Assembly (NCBI GenBank): GCA_036971475.1
Contig: JBAIZL010000002.1
Span: 226,328,604-226,392,603, forward strand
DNA from: Prosapia bicincta
Taxonomy: Eukaryota > Arthropoda > Insecta > Hemiptera > Cercopidae
Direction: 5' to 3'
DNA length: 64,000 nt
Shown: positions 1 through 9,192 of the stretch, piece after piece
Layout: each line of letters begins with the position of its first letter
How positions within the stretch are numbered: position 1 is the first letter of the stretch
The notes under the pieces: model-generated
The model's database searches: none
Seen by the model: the letters and a program-made list of their open reading frames with translations, nothing else
What the model was told of the DNA's origin: nothing
Position numbers and translations under genes: made by a program

Positions 1-510
1 CACACGGCGTTTCCAATGCAATACCCTGGGGGAGTCACGAAGTGTAAGACAAGATGGATGCGGAGGAAATCAGACGGTTTTTTTCCGCATAACACATAAG
101 CATTACAAGATCCGATACGACACTCTGGTAATGTATGTATACTAAGTTACACCGACAACTCATGTCTACAGTTTTGTGACGCGGAATGTAATTTTGTGGA
201 GGAATTCGCTCTGCTAGAAGTAATCGGGTGGAAATAGATCTTGGGGCGTAAACAGATGGCTTATTACCAATGATAGGTATAACATAAGCGAACACATAGC
301 TGATCATACCTTGAATAATGGCCGTGGATCTGATAATAACATTGTTAAGGAGGGGAAAACTGTATTGTGGAGACCATTGCTAGTAGATATAGTCTTTTAG
401 TCTTCGATTAGTTATCAGTTATTTTGTAACCATTTGATGGTACTAATAGTGGTATGTAGATGTTCATAAAGGTTGTGTTAATATTTGTAGCTAGCGTTTA
501 TAATTGTTTA
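1..510. other. Spacer DNA before the 55-bp satellite, no gene seen
   Basis: This is single-copy-looking, moderately AT-rich sequence. The only open frame above 80 codons is a 90-codon frame on the minus strand (35-307). Its translation has no recognisable domain, no low-complexity signature and no flanking splice or promoter context I can support. From about 340 the sequence becomes more T-rich on the plus strand and runs directly into the first 55-bp unit without a transition zone. I see no RNA gene or mobile-element end here. Confidence 0.6.
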
Positions 511-2718
511 TTATTTCGCTACTGGGTTCTCTATGTTTCTATAACATATTCAAACCTAGTAGAAACCTTATCGCTACTGGGTTCTCTATGTTTCTGTAAC
601 ATATTCAAACCTAGTAGAAACCTTATCGCTACTGGGTTCTCTATGTTTCTATAACATATTCAAACCTAGTAGAAACCTTATCGCTACTGGGTTCTCTATG
701 TTTCTATAACATATTCAAACCTAGTAGAAACCTTATCGCTACTGGGTTCTCTATGCTTCTATAACATATTCAAACCTAATAGAAACCTTATCGCTACTGG
801 GTTCTCTATGTTTCTACAACATATTCAAACCTAGTAGAAACCTTATAGCTACTGGGTTCTCTTATGTTTCTATAACATATTCAAACCTAGTAGAAACCTT
901 ATCGCTACTGGGTTCTCTATGTTTCTATAACATATTCAAACCTAGTAGAAACCTTTTCGCTACTGGGTCCTCTATGTTTCTATAACATATTCAAACCTAG
1001 TAGTAACCTTATCGCTACTGGGTTCTCTATGTTTCTGTAACATATTCAAACCTAGTAGAAACCTTATCGCTACTGGGTTCTCTATGTTTCTATAACATAT
1101 TCAAACCTAGTAGAAACCTTATCGCTACTGGGTTCTCTATGTTTCTATAACATATTCAAACCTAGTAGAAACCTTATCGCTACTGGGTTCTCTATGTTTC
1201 TATAACATATTCAAACCTAGTAGAAACCTTATCGCTACTGGGTTCTCTATGTTTCTATAACATATTCAAACCTAGTAGAAACCTTTTCGCTACTGGGTTC
1301 TCTATGTTTCTATAACATATTCAAACCTAGTAGAAACCTTATCGCTACTGGGTTCTCTATGTTTCTATAACATATTCAAACCTAGTAGAAACCTTATCGC
1401 TACTGGGTTCTCTATGTTTCTATAACATATTTAAACCTAGTAGAAACCTTATCGCTACTGGGTTCTCTATGTTTCTATAACATATTCAAACCTAGTAGAA
1501 ACCTTATCGCTACTGGGTTCTCTATGTTTCTATAACATATTCAAACCTAGTAGAAACCTTATCGCTACTGGGTTCTCTATGTTTCTATAACATATTCAAA
1601 CCTAGTAGAAACCTTATCGCTAGTGGGTTCTCTATGTTTCTATAACATATTCAAACCTAGTAGAAACCTTATCCCTGCTGGGTTCTCTATGTTTCTATAA
1701 CATATTCAAACCTAGTAGAAACCTTTTCGCTACTGGGTTCTCTATGCTTCTATAACATATTAAAAACTAGTAGAAACCTTATCGCTACTGGGTTCTCTAT
1801 GTTGCTATAGCATATTCAAACGTAGTAGAAACCTTATCGCTACTGGGTTCTCTATGCTTCTATAACATATTCAAACCTAGTAGGAACCTTATCGCTACTG
1901 GGTTCTCTATGTTTCTATAACATATTCAAACCTAGTAGAAACCTTATCGCTACTGGGTTCTCTATGTTTCTATAACATATTCAAACCTAGTAGAAACCTT
2001 ATCGCTACTGGGTTCTCTATGTTTCTATAACATATTCAAACCTAGTAGAAACCTTATCGCTACTGGGTTCTCTATGTTTCTATAACATATTCAAACCTAG
2101 TAGAAACCTTATCGCTACTGGGTTCTCTATGTTTCTATAACATATTCAAACCTAGTAGAAACCTTTTCGCTACTGGGTTCTCTATGTTTCTATAACATAT
2201 TCAAACCTAGTAGAAACCTTATCGCTACTGGGTTCTCTATGTTTCTACAACATATTCAAACCTAGTAGAAACCTTATCGCTACTGGGTTCTCTATGTTTC
2301 TATAACATATTTAAACCTAGTAGAAACCTTATCGCTACTGGGTTCTCTATGTTTCTATAACATATTCAAACCTAGTAGAAACCTTATCGCTACTGAGTTC
2401 TCTATGCTTCTATAACATATTCAAACCTAGTAGGAACCTTATCGCTACTGGGTTCTCTATGTTTCTATAACATATTCAAACCTAGTAGGAACCTTATCGC
2501 TACTGGGTTCTCTATGTTGCTATAGCATATTCAAACGTAGTAGAAACCTTATCGCTACTGGGTTCTCTATGCTTCTATAACATATTCAAACGTAGTAGAA
2601 ACCTTATCGCTACTGGGTTCTCTATGCTTCTATAACATATTCAAACCTAGTAGGAACCTTATCGCTACTGGGTTCTCTATGTTTCTATAACATATTCCAA
2701 CCTAGTAGAAACCTTATA
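511..2718. repeat. 55-bp satellite array, 40 units
   Basis: The phrase CTACTGGGTT recurs every 55 bases from about 519 to the last unit near 2,665, giving 40 units. One unit carries a single extra T near 862. Units are mostly 95-100% alike; recurring variants are TTTTCGC for TTATCGC, GCTTC for GTTTC, and TAGGAACC for TAGAAACC. Each unit contains an imperfect inverted repeat: CTACTGGGTT near its start and AACCTAGTAG about 25 bases later, with one mismatch. A second pair, GTTTCT and AGAAAC, overlaps it. The array stops abruptly at 2,718, where the last unit breaks after ACCTTATAG. The unit length is not a multiple of three and stops occur in the frames, so it is not coding. Confidence 0.97.
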
Positions 2719-3440
2719 GGGAGACAGGAAGCGTGTCTATAACTGATAAATATAAATACTTTTCAAGTACTTTTAGCTGAAATAAAATAATGCGTATTAT
2801 TAGTATGAACTGTAAATCGCGACAAAATGTTATTAAACTCGTTGTTTAGGACTTAGTGGAACGATCCAGCGATTCATTGTTCAAGAGCCTAAAAACCTTA
2901 CTTTGATCTGAACTAGCCACCGACCGCCCCTGAGACGAGACACCCGGTTATGCCAACTTTCCAGAACTACACGGGACCAGTAGAACCTTCCGAACGACCC
3001 GGTATTCCGTATCTTCAATCCTTATCCGATTAGTTCAGTCATCGATGTGAATTCGAACTTTTATCAACTCTCGGTTAACTTTACCCAGAGGCTAGACCGT
3101 AAGACAAGATGACAACAGCCTGACCTACCCTCTAGACCTTGAGGAAAAGTCGTTCTCGAGATACATCCTGTGCTCGAACCTCAGTGCTAGAAATCCAGAT
3201 CGCTACTATCCAGCTGTCATAGTAGCCTCGGCCGTTCAAGAACGAAGCGCCCTTTTAAACCTTTTTTGCCTTTGAGGAAGCCGATAAGACTTAAGTCTGC
3301 TCATCCCGCTCATCTATATTGCTTCAATATTAAATCCTTGTCCCCAGAATAATGACTAAACACGGTCTCTTTTGTTATAAGATAAAACAAACTGTTTGCA
3401 GAAATTAAATATTTTAGCAAAATATTTCCTTTAATAAACT
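2719..3440. other. GC-balanced spacer between two arrays, no gene seen
   Basis: By eye, about 2,840-3,300 is close to 50% GC, clearly richer than the AT-rich spacers elsewhere in the window, and it retains many CpG dinucleotides. Neither strand keeps an open frame of useful length and I recognise no rRNA, tRNA or transposon motif. From about 3,330 the composition returns to AT-rich. It could be a decayed unique element or an old gene fragment; the sequence alone does not decide. Confidence 0.5.
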
Positions 3441-4100
3441 GGGGATACCATGTCTATGGAAACTCTGATATCTGAGGGGTAGGAATTAACAATGCTGCTT
3501 GAAAGGGCATCGTGCCTAAGGGAACATTGACGCCTGAGCAGACACGGTATTTTAAGGAAAACCGATGTTTACAAAAAACAGCGTGCCTCAGGGGTACCGT
3601 AACGGAAGGAATAAGGACGCCGTACGGAAAACTGTCACCTGAGCGGACACTGTGCCTAAGGGAACACTGCCGCCTGAGCGGGCACGGTATTTCAGGTAAT
3701 ACCGATGTTTGAAAGAACACCGTGGCTCAGGGGAACACCTGAGGGAACATATGCCTAAGGGAACACTGCCGACTGAGCGGACACGGTATTTCAGGTAATA
3801 CCGATGTTTGAAAGAACATCGTGTACCAGGGGAAACCGTAACGCAGGAAATAAGGACGCCTTATGAACCACTGCCACCTTAGGGGACACCGTGCCTGAGG
3901 GAACGCTGCCACCTGAGGAGTAGGCATCGTGTTTTAGGGAACAATGCCGCTTGAAAGGGTACCGTGCCTCAGGGGAAACCGTACCGTAGGGGATACCGCC
4001 ACCGGTCGAAAATACTGCCACCTGAGGGGTAACCACCGTGTTTTACGTAATAGCGCTGCTTGGAAGGACACCATACCTGAAGGAACACTACCACATTTTC
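3441..4100. repeat. Degenerate 17-20-bp minisatellite
   Basis: Imperfect units built on ACACCGTGCCTGAGGGA recur with spacing of 17-20 bases. Variants include GCCTAAGGGAACACTGCC, CTGCCGCCTGAGCGGACAC and GGTATTTCAGGTAATACCG. A longer block of several units, starting at GTGCCTAAGGGAACA and ending at CCGATGTTT, appears three times (about 3,510-3,567, 3,652-3,709 and 3,750-3,808), so an older multi-unit duplication overlies the short units. Open frames of 60-128 codons cross it on both strands; this is expected of a GC-richer short repeat and their translations match nothing known. The edges fade gradually, as in an old array. Confidence 0.85.
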
Positions 4101-5085
4101 TGGCGTTAGTTTTTTTTGAGGTGTTCCAGAGCCTGCAATTCCACTCAGTTTCATGTATTTTTATACGATTTGTTTCCATACTTCTTTGTTATAGCATGCG
4201 ACGGGATACGTTATCCCTAGGGATTAGTCGAAATCGAGGACTTATGTCTCATATGTTGAAGAATTACCTACCTCTGATCACAGTTTTAATTCTGAGCTTT
4301 CGGGAACGAAATGATGAAGGTGTTTATTGATGAGCCTGTGACCAGTACATCCAAGGGTCTGACGATAAAGCCAGCTCTTGAACAGTTCCGTCATTCTGAT
4401 TCCAAAAACCATGCATAAAGATACTTTAATTTAAAAGTGACTAGATACATTTAAAGATATTCCGAAGTGCTGCACAGGCACTAGAGTTAAAGCAAAGGAA
4501 AGATGTCTGCTCTAGAACTCAAAAGCTCCTTCCCTGGGGCAAAGGTATTTCTAGAAATATTACCAGGAAAATGAATAGTAATCGCCCTAAAGGGGTGCGC
4601 TGTAGAAGGGGGGGGGCCTAAATTTATGACCTTCTTCTGTAAAACCATTCTAAACATCTCTCTTTTGAAAACGAAACCTAATTTATTTATCTTACTTTTA
4701 TTTGAAGCAATTATTTTGTGTGTCGGTGACATTTAAGGTTTAGGAAATACCGCATCAATTCAAAGGGTTGACTCAGCGTTCGTTGCCCATAAATAGCTTC
4801 GGTCTTTGAGAGCATTGTAGGAAACAATTTATTATATAGCTTACCCCATACTTTCACACCTAAACGCGATTCTATGCTTTGCTTTAATGGCTTCAGACTA
4901 TAAAATACAATGACTGTTTATAATTTCTTGTTCGTTTTTTATAATTTATCTACTTTTAAGTTCTAATTGTTGAGAATAAGAAAGTGTATGTGTATCTAAG
5001 GTATTGTATCTATATATAGACCATCCAGATCTAGAAGTGCCCTAGAGAATTAAGAGTGACCCACGCGCACATACACTCACACGCT
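4101..5085. other. AT-rich spacer, no gene seen
   Basis: Sequence without a supportable gene. A run of nine G residues lies at about 4,608-4,616, just after the words CCCTAAAGGGG. A minus-strand frame of 81 codons (4,487-4,732) has no recognisable features. From about 4,980 there are short TA-rich words and a CA-rich stretch (CGCGCACATACACTCACACG near 5,065). Confidence 0.5.
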
Positions 5086-5089
5086 CTGA

Positions 5090-5800
5090 CTTGCCTACCT
5101 TGGTTGGATGGTTTTGCTTGAGGCACCTACTAGGCTACGATCTACAAAACTAGAATGTTGGAGACTACATTCATTTGTTGATTGGTACTGACATTTTTAC
5201 TCTACATATTAATTCTTGCAAATATAGGGCAAACACGATGTAGTTATGGTGATATGTAATAAATATTTCATGTAAATAATTAAATATCGGAAAAAGATGA
5301 GAATTGAATGTTATTTATTTTATTATCATTAGAAATGACATAATCATGTCGTATTTGGAATATTACAACAAGAAATATTATGCATATTTTCCAAGTAATC
5401 AAAAATTGTCGTAAATCCAAAATATGTGTAGAATCCAATCTCTTAAATTGTATTTGGTATCTTATTAAATTATTTGAGGCGGGTAATGTACCAAGACTGG
5501 CCGAGCCGGAGAAGGGATCTACTGGAGATAGGTCCTGGGGTATTTCTACATCTCACAATCGTAGACTTGCCTAGCTCTCACCAATTAGACCGACATCTCA
5601 ATACTACATTTTTGTAACAGTTACATTTAGGAGATTGTTTCGGAAAATTTTGGAATCTACTTATTATGCCTTGGAAATAGACCTAACACGACATCGAATG
5701 ATATCGATATGCAATTTAATTTAATAAATACAGGAAATAGCTATTAATTGAATGCTATCTTGTCTATTTATTACCTTTATTAATTTTCTTTATTTCCAAG
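5090..5800 (+). repeat. Possible diverged duplication, about 0.46 kb apart
   Basis: Two stretches share collinear words: GACTTGCCTA (about 5,088 and 5,563), CTACATATTAATTCTTGCAA versus CTACTTATTATGCCTTGGAA, CAAACACGAT versus CTAACACGAC, and GAGAATTGAATGTTATTT versus ATTAATTGAATGCTATCT. Spacing between partners stays near 0.45-0.48 kb. This suggests two old copies of a dispersed or tandemly duplicated element with many indels. In AT-rich DNA such collinearity can arise by chance over short words, so confidence is low. Confidence 0.3.
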
Positions 5801-5829
5801 GAGTAATAGGTAGAATCAAAAAATTGTCA

Positions 5830-6185
5830 GTAAGCAGATACAAAAATTTAGTTTAAGGATTACCTTCAAGTAGATGACTGCCTCATCGGTGGCAAGTAGG
5901 CCAGTAGGGTCAGTATGAATGCTTGTGTGAGGGTCGCCTAATCCCTTGAGGCCCTTTAGATTATGAGTATAGTTCATTATTTTGAACCATAATCTGTGTA
6001 TTTATTTGTATTATAAACATGACTAAACTGTAAATTATATCAACAAAAAAAGTGTTTTTAGTATTTAAAGTGCGATTTTAATTTAAACACCGATTTCCCC
6101 TTGTATCCATTACTAAAATATAGGAATTACTTTAGGAAAGCAATAAAATAGAAAAAAAAATAATAAACCTAATTTCTACTGTGGT
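5830..6185. other. AT-rich spacer, no gene seen
   Basis: Mostly A/T runs with one GC-richer island around 5,880-5,960. There is no open frame, RNA-like fold or terminal repeat that I can support. Confidence 0.5.
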
Positions 6186-6335
6186 CGAAAAAGATTTTAT
6201 TTTAGTTACTTTTTATTTTATAATTGCAATTAATATAAATATGTATAGACCTATACATATAGCAGAGTCACAATATTAGGTGACAAAATAAAACGAGAAT
6301 TTCCTTGTGGTATTCCATTTTACACTTTATACAAT
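6185..6335 (+). repeat. Companion dispersed repeat, copy 1
   Basis: This shares an ordered set of words with two other places in the window (about 17,590-17,730 plus strand; about 28,375-28,530 minus strand). The words are TTTTATTTTATAATTGCAAT, then AATATAAATATGTATA, then a short TA-rich gap, then GACAAAATAAAACGAGAATT, and then TTCCTTGTGGTATTCCATTT. It has no coding capacity and no tRNA-like promoter boxes. In three of three cases it lies upstream of the SINE-like repeat in the same orientation, so it may be the 5' part of a longer composite element. Confidence 0.55.
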
Positions 6336-6510
6336 AGCTCCTATACTGTGTTATTGTTTGTTACTATCTATTCGGTTTCTTTTTTTCTTTAATTAATGAA
6401 GTTGATGGTGGTCTATAACGTCGCATTCTATCCACGTCTTGTAATGTTTCACTATTGCAAGGAGTCTTTCTCTCATAATTTCATTTTCATCATTAGGTAA
6501 TTAATTTCTA

Positions 6511-6748
6511 GCTACGGCAACGTTGCCTAAGTGCCAAAGTGCAGAATTTCAAACTAGTAGCTATTCAGTTCGAACCCAACCGGGATACCAAGTTTTTAAA
6601 TTAATGAATAAATATTTGAAAAAAAATATTAACATTAATTGTCGTCCACTATTAATAAAATGAAATATATTTGAACTTGGTTGAATAAAAAAAAAATATT
6701 TTATTAACGATTGAAACTTTGTACAAAATAGTCATATTATATATATCA
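6511..6748 (+). mobile_element. tRNA-derived SINE-like element, copy 1
   Basis: The head resembles a decayed tRNA: an A-box-like GTTGCCTAAGTGCC near 6,522 and a B box GTTCGAACCC at about 6,568-6,577, about 45 bases downstream as in RNA polymerase III internal promoters. The body carries the words shared by all copies here: GAATAAATATTTGAAAAAA, GTCGTCCACTA, ATTTGAACTTGGTTGAAT and TTATTAACGATTGAAACTTT. It ends in a short TATATATA stretch. Three other copies are at 8,966 (+), 17,735 (+) and 27,846 (-). The tRNA ancestry is seen from the boxes; classing it as a SINE is inference from length, boxes and copy number. Confidence 0.7.
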
Positions 6749-6794
6749 CATTCACTATATGTACTTAAACAAGAATCTTACTTGGTATTTATGC

Positions 6795-6840
6795 CAGTTA
6801 ACTTTCAAAGACTGTTTTGTCTCCATCCTCGGGCATACTG
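6795..6840 (-). other. Possible PLE 3' untranslated motif
   Basis: On the minus strand the sequence reads GCCCGAGGATGGAGAC, then AAAACA, then GTCTTTGAAAGTT. This resembles the GATGGAG-stem-GAAACG-like motif often seen after the endonuclease frame of PLEs, with AGAC/GTCT able to pair across a six-base loop. The resemblance is from memory of the family and is imperfect here. If correct, the element's 3' end lies near 6,760, immediately next to SINE copy 1. Confidence 0.4.
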
Positions 6841-7059
6841 AGTGGGGTTGTAGTAGACTAAGAGCTGCGTGGAATTCCCGTTGTCCGCGGTGTACCGTTA
6901 GTTCTATTTTCGGATTCACTGCACTGTGCGAGTCTTTTAAGTTTGTTTGGGGGTTAATATTGTCTATTAGGTTGAATAATTTATCGTTATTTGTATTTGC
7001 TCGTTAATGATATTATTATTAAGTTTATAAATTTGTAGTTGTTCCCAAATTGTCATTTT

Positions 7060-7400
7060 GAGGCCATTTTGTACTTTTTTTTATTAAGTGTACGTTTTTT
7101 TAATGTGGGTAATGTGTGTTTATTTTTGATGGCGTGTGTAGCTAAGTTAGAGTTATAATTTTCAGGTTTGATGTATGCATTGAGGTGTTCTTGATATCTG
7201 TCTTTTAATTTCTTTTTTGTTTGGCCTATGTATATTTTATTACAGCCTGGGAATTCGATTTTGTATATTCCGATATTAAGTGTGGGACATATTTTTTCTG
7301 GTTGGTTTATTTTATTGATTAGGTTTCCTGTGTTTTTGTAAGCTATGTTAATATTATTATTTTATAGTGTTTTAGTTATTCCTTTTATGTTGTATCCTGT
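7060..7400 (-). pseudogene. PLE GIY-YIG endonuclease domain
   Basis: The frame reads WVTFTFTGYNIKGITKTL, a stop, then IAYKNTGNLINKINQPEK, CPTLNIGIYKIEFPGC, NKIYIGQTKKKLKDRYQEH, and LATHAIKNKHTL. GIY is encoded at about 7,263-7,271 and YIG at about 7,224-7,232. The R of DRYQEH and the H of THAIKNKH match conserved endonuclease positions. The cysteine pair CPTL...FPGC between linker and YIG fits the Cys-containing motif typical of PLE endonucleases. The frame stops at 7,061-7,063 and continues in another frame as MTIWEQLQIYKLNNN, which resembles the usual C-terminal E-x-L-x-I-Y-K block. Endonuclease nicking of target DNA is the known role of the family. Confidence 0.85.
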
Positions 7401-7484
7401 GAATGTGAATGTAACCCATTTTGTTGTTGTTTGTGGTTCGATTTTAGGTTGTATTAAATTTATTTAGTATTTTAAATTCTAATT

Positions 7485-7785
7485 TATCTATAGTTTTTTT
7501 ATTGTATCCATTTTTTGGGGTATTTGATATATTATTTGTTTTTCTTTGGTTTTTTCTTCATTAGTTAAAGGTAGTTTTAGCATTCTGTATAAGAGTGAGT
7601 TGTAAGCAGCCATTTTATGTTGTGGGGGATGGTTGGAGTGGTTTGGTATTGTATTAATGGTTTGTGTGTGTTTTCTATAAATTGAGTATTCAATGTTACT
7701 TGTATTTCTGGTTATTGTTAGTTCTGGATAGTTTATTTTATTGTTTATTTCTTCCTCCATATTGAATTGTATGTTAGGGTGTAAA
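7485..7785 (-). pseudogene. PLE RT thumb and linker segment
   Basis: A 90-codon open segment beginning MEEEINNKINYPELTITR covers the region after RT motif C. The words YSIYRKHTQT and IPNHSNHPPQHKMAAYNS match the conserved PLE stretch that follows the catalytic core (a K/R-P/H-T-x-T-like block, then H-S-x-H-P-x-x-x-K). LLYRMLKLPLTNEE and the following K/E-rich stretch look like the helical linker to the endonuclease. The segment ends at MDTIKKL, where a frameshift near 7,500 moves the reading to KKTIDKLEFKILNKF. It is part of the same broken element. Confidence 0.8.
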
Positions 7786-8186
7786 TTATTGATTTAATTT
7801 AGGATGATATTATTATTTATTGCTTTATTTTGTGAGATGTATATACATCGTCAACATATCGTATCCAATGTCCGCTGAGGTCGTGTGTTTTTATGGTTTG
7901 TGTGATTAATTCGTCAAGGTTTTGGAGGTAAATTTCTGATATTATACTTGAAAGTGGGGATCCCATTGCTAAGCCATCTATTTGTTTTTATATCTTATTA
8001 TTAAATATGAAATAGTTTTGGTTTAGTATGGTCTTTAGGTGTTTTGTGATTTGGTTTGTGTATTTGGGGTAGGTTTTAAGGTCAGTTAATTTGTTTTTTA
8101 ATATTTGGATGGTTTCGTTTATTGGTATATTAGAGTACATGTTTGTGATATCAAATGATATAAATTTGGTATTTTGTTGCAACACT

Positions 8187-8190
<4 letters not shown>
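7780..8190 (-). pseudogene. PLE reverse transcriptase fragment, motifs A to C
   Basis: The fragment starts with FVVLQQNTKFISFDIT; the D of SFDIT is the motif A metal-binding aspartate. It continues TNMYSNIPINETIQIL and reaches NYFIFNNKI. A TAA there (7,988-7,990) replaces what is usually an aromatic residue before KQIDGLAMGSPLSS, motif B. Motif C is RYVDDVY, encoded at about 7,841-7,861, with both catalytic aspartates kept. Just after it the frame shifts. In the new frame a TAA codon sits where CAA would fit, before INNLHPNIQFNMEEE. The catalytic residues survive while the frame does not, which fits decay after insertion rather than domestication. Confidence 0.88.
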
Positions 8191-8239
<49 letters not shown>

Positions 8240-8250
8240 ATATATATTTA
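8191..8250. repeat. (TA)n microsatellite at the PLE truncation point
   Basis: About 22 TA repeats run from 8,191 to about 8,236, followed by TTGTATATATATTTATT. The last recognisable PLE codon ends at the first base of this run. Short frames of alternating Ile-Tyr across it are meaningless. Confidence 0.95.
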
Positions 8251-8965
8251 TTTGTAAGGAGAGTATGAGCTAATAGAAGGAATTGAAATAGGACTCTGAG
8301 AGAGGGGTTAAAAAGTTAGGCTAACCAGCCTACTTGGTTTTAACCCTAATCTGCCAATATATTTATTTATAGCCACAGAACCAATATCGCCAACCTAATG
8401 GCGTGGAAACTAATTTTACGACTGACCGCACACAAAGCTGTAAATAAGAAATCACAAATATCACAAGTAGCATTTATGGGGCGTGAAACAGGAATGTGTT
8501 TTTAGCGTCCGGGAATCAGGTATTTCTATTGTTACCGTTAATGTGCATTGTTAAACCTGTTTTAACTAACTGCAGCCTTTCCGGAAATAATGCTGTAGTG
8601 TTCAAATGTATAGGTTTTGGGTTACACTTCTGTTATCAGAATTTAAGTCTGATATTCTGAATTAAATATGAAAATAACGTTTTCTACAAAAGTTAATGAC
8701 GTCAAAATGAGGTCTATATGGTTTAAGGATTTTTTATACAAGTTTTAACATAAACACAAGTAATATACGACATTTTTTAGGAAAGTAAACTCCTACTGAG
8801 GTTAAGTAAGAAAAGTGTTATCATTGTTTCCTTATTTCTAGTATGTTTATTTTATACGTTTCATTTTTTTTTTTAACCTTACAGCACTATTTGTGATATT
8901 TTGTGAAAACCAAAGCAACAGTTGTATAATAGAAGCTACGACGACAACCAGATGGGGGAGAAAAT
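8251..8965. other. AT-rich spacer, no gene seen
   Basis: No open frame above 60 codons of interest and no repeat in common with the rest of the window. A T-rich tract followed by AACCTTACAG near 8,865-8,885 looks like a splice acceptor, but no exon can be paired with it. Confidence 0.45.
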
Positions 8966-9192
8966 ATATATCTTTGAGAAATTTTTTCTTGGTATTAGAA
9001 AGTGGACTTTGAACATGCAGATTTATAGTTCGAATCCGGACAGAACCCCAAATTTTTATAATTTATTATTGAATAAATATTTGAAAAAACTTTATTAACA
9101 TCATCTTTCATCCACTCTAGGTTTAAAAAAATGTATTTGAACTTGATTGGATAAATAAAAACGTATTTTAATAATCATCCAAGAGTATAAAG
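8966..9192 (+). mobile_element. tRNA-derived SINE-like element, copy 2
   Basis: This copy has the best-preserved B box: GTTCGAATCC at about 9,028-9,037. The preceding GGACTTTGAACATGCAG corresponds to the anticodon-arm region of the tRNA-like head. The A-box part is degraded. The body shows GAATAAATATTTGAAAAAA, TTTCATCCACTCTAGG, TGTATTTGAACTTGATTGG and ATAAATAAAAACGTATTTTA. Unlike the other copies it lacks a TA-rich tail, and no companion repeat is visible upstream. The 5' limit is set from the word ATCTTTGAGA shared with copy 3. Confidence 0.72.

Larger units (their letters stand above)
6760..8190 (-). pseudogene. Penelope-like retroelement remnant (RT plus GIY-YIG endonuclease), 5'-truncated and broken
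   Basis: Read on the minus strand, this encodes the C-terminal half of a Penelope-like element (PLE) polyprotein: reverse transcriptase followed by a GIY-YIG endonuclease, the order diagnostic of endonuclease-bearing PLEs. The reading begins inside the RT domain just before SFDITNMYSNIP and runs through AMGSPLSS and RYVDDVY. It continues through the linker (YSIYRKHTQT, IPNHSNHPPQHKMAAYNS) to GIYKIEF and KIYIGQT and on past the endonuclease. The frame is interrupted by at least two in-frame stops and several frameshifts (near 7,835, 7,500, 7,063 and 6,990), so no product can be made. Everything upstream of RT motif A is missing and the break abuts a (TA)n run. Family recognition is firm; the exact 3' boundary is uncertain. 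Confidence 0.9.

Noticed and set aside
511..2718. CRISPR-like array of short direct repeats
   Set aside because: Units are joined head to tail with no unique spacers, the unit itself is 55 bp, and the surroundings are animal-like DNA with a Penelope element and SINEs.
47..3115. Shared word GTAAGACAAGATG at about 48 and 3,101
   Set aside because: Only about 13 bases match and the flanks are unrelated; this is within chance expectation for a 64-kb window.
8091..8273. 60-codon plus-strand frame across the (TA)n run, and similar Ile-Tyr frames at 28,643-28,932
   Set aside because: They are translations of dinucleotide repeats; the first is also antisense to the Penelope remnant.
6511..9040. True tRNA genes at the B-box-bearing heads (6,568 and 9,028)
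   Set aside because: Neither head folds by eye into a full cloverleaf: the A-box arm and acceptor partner are decayed and the sequence continues into a shared SINE body.
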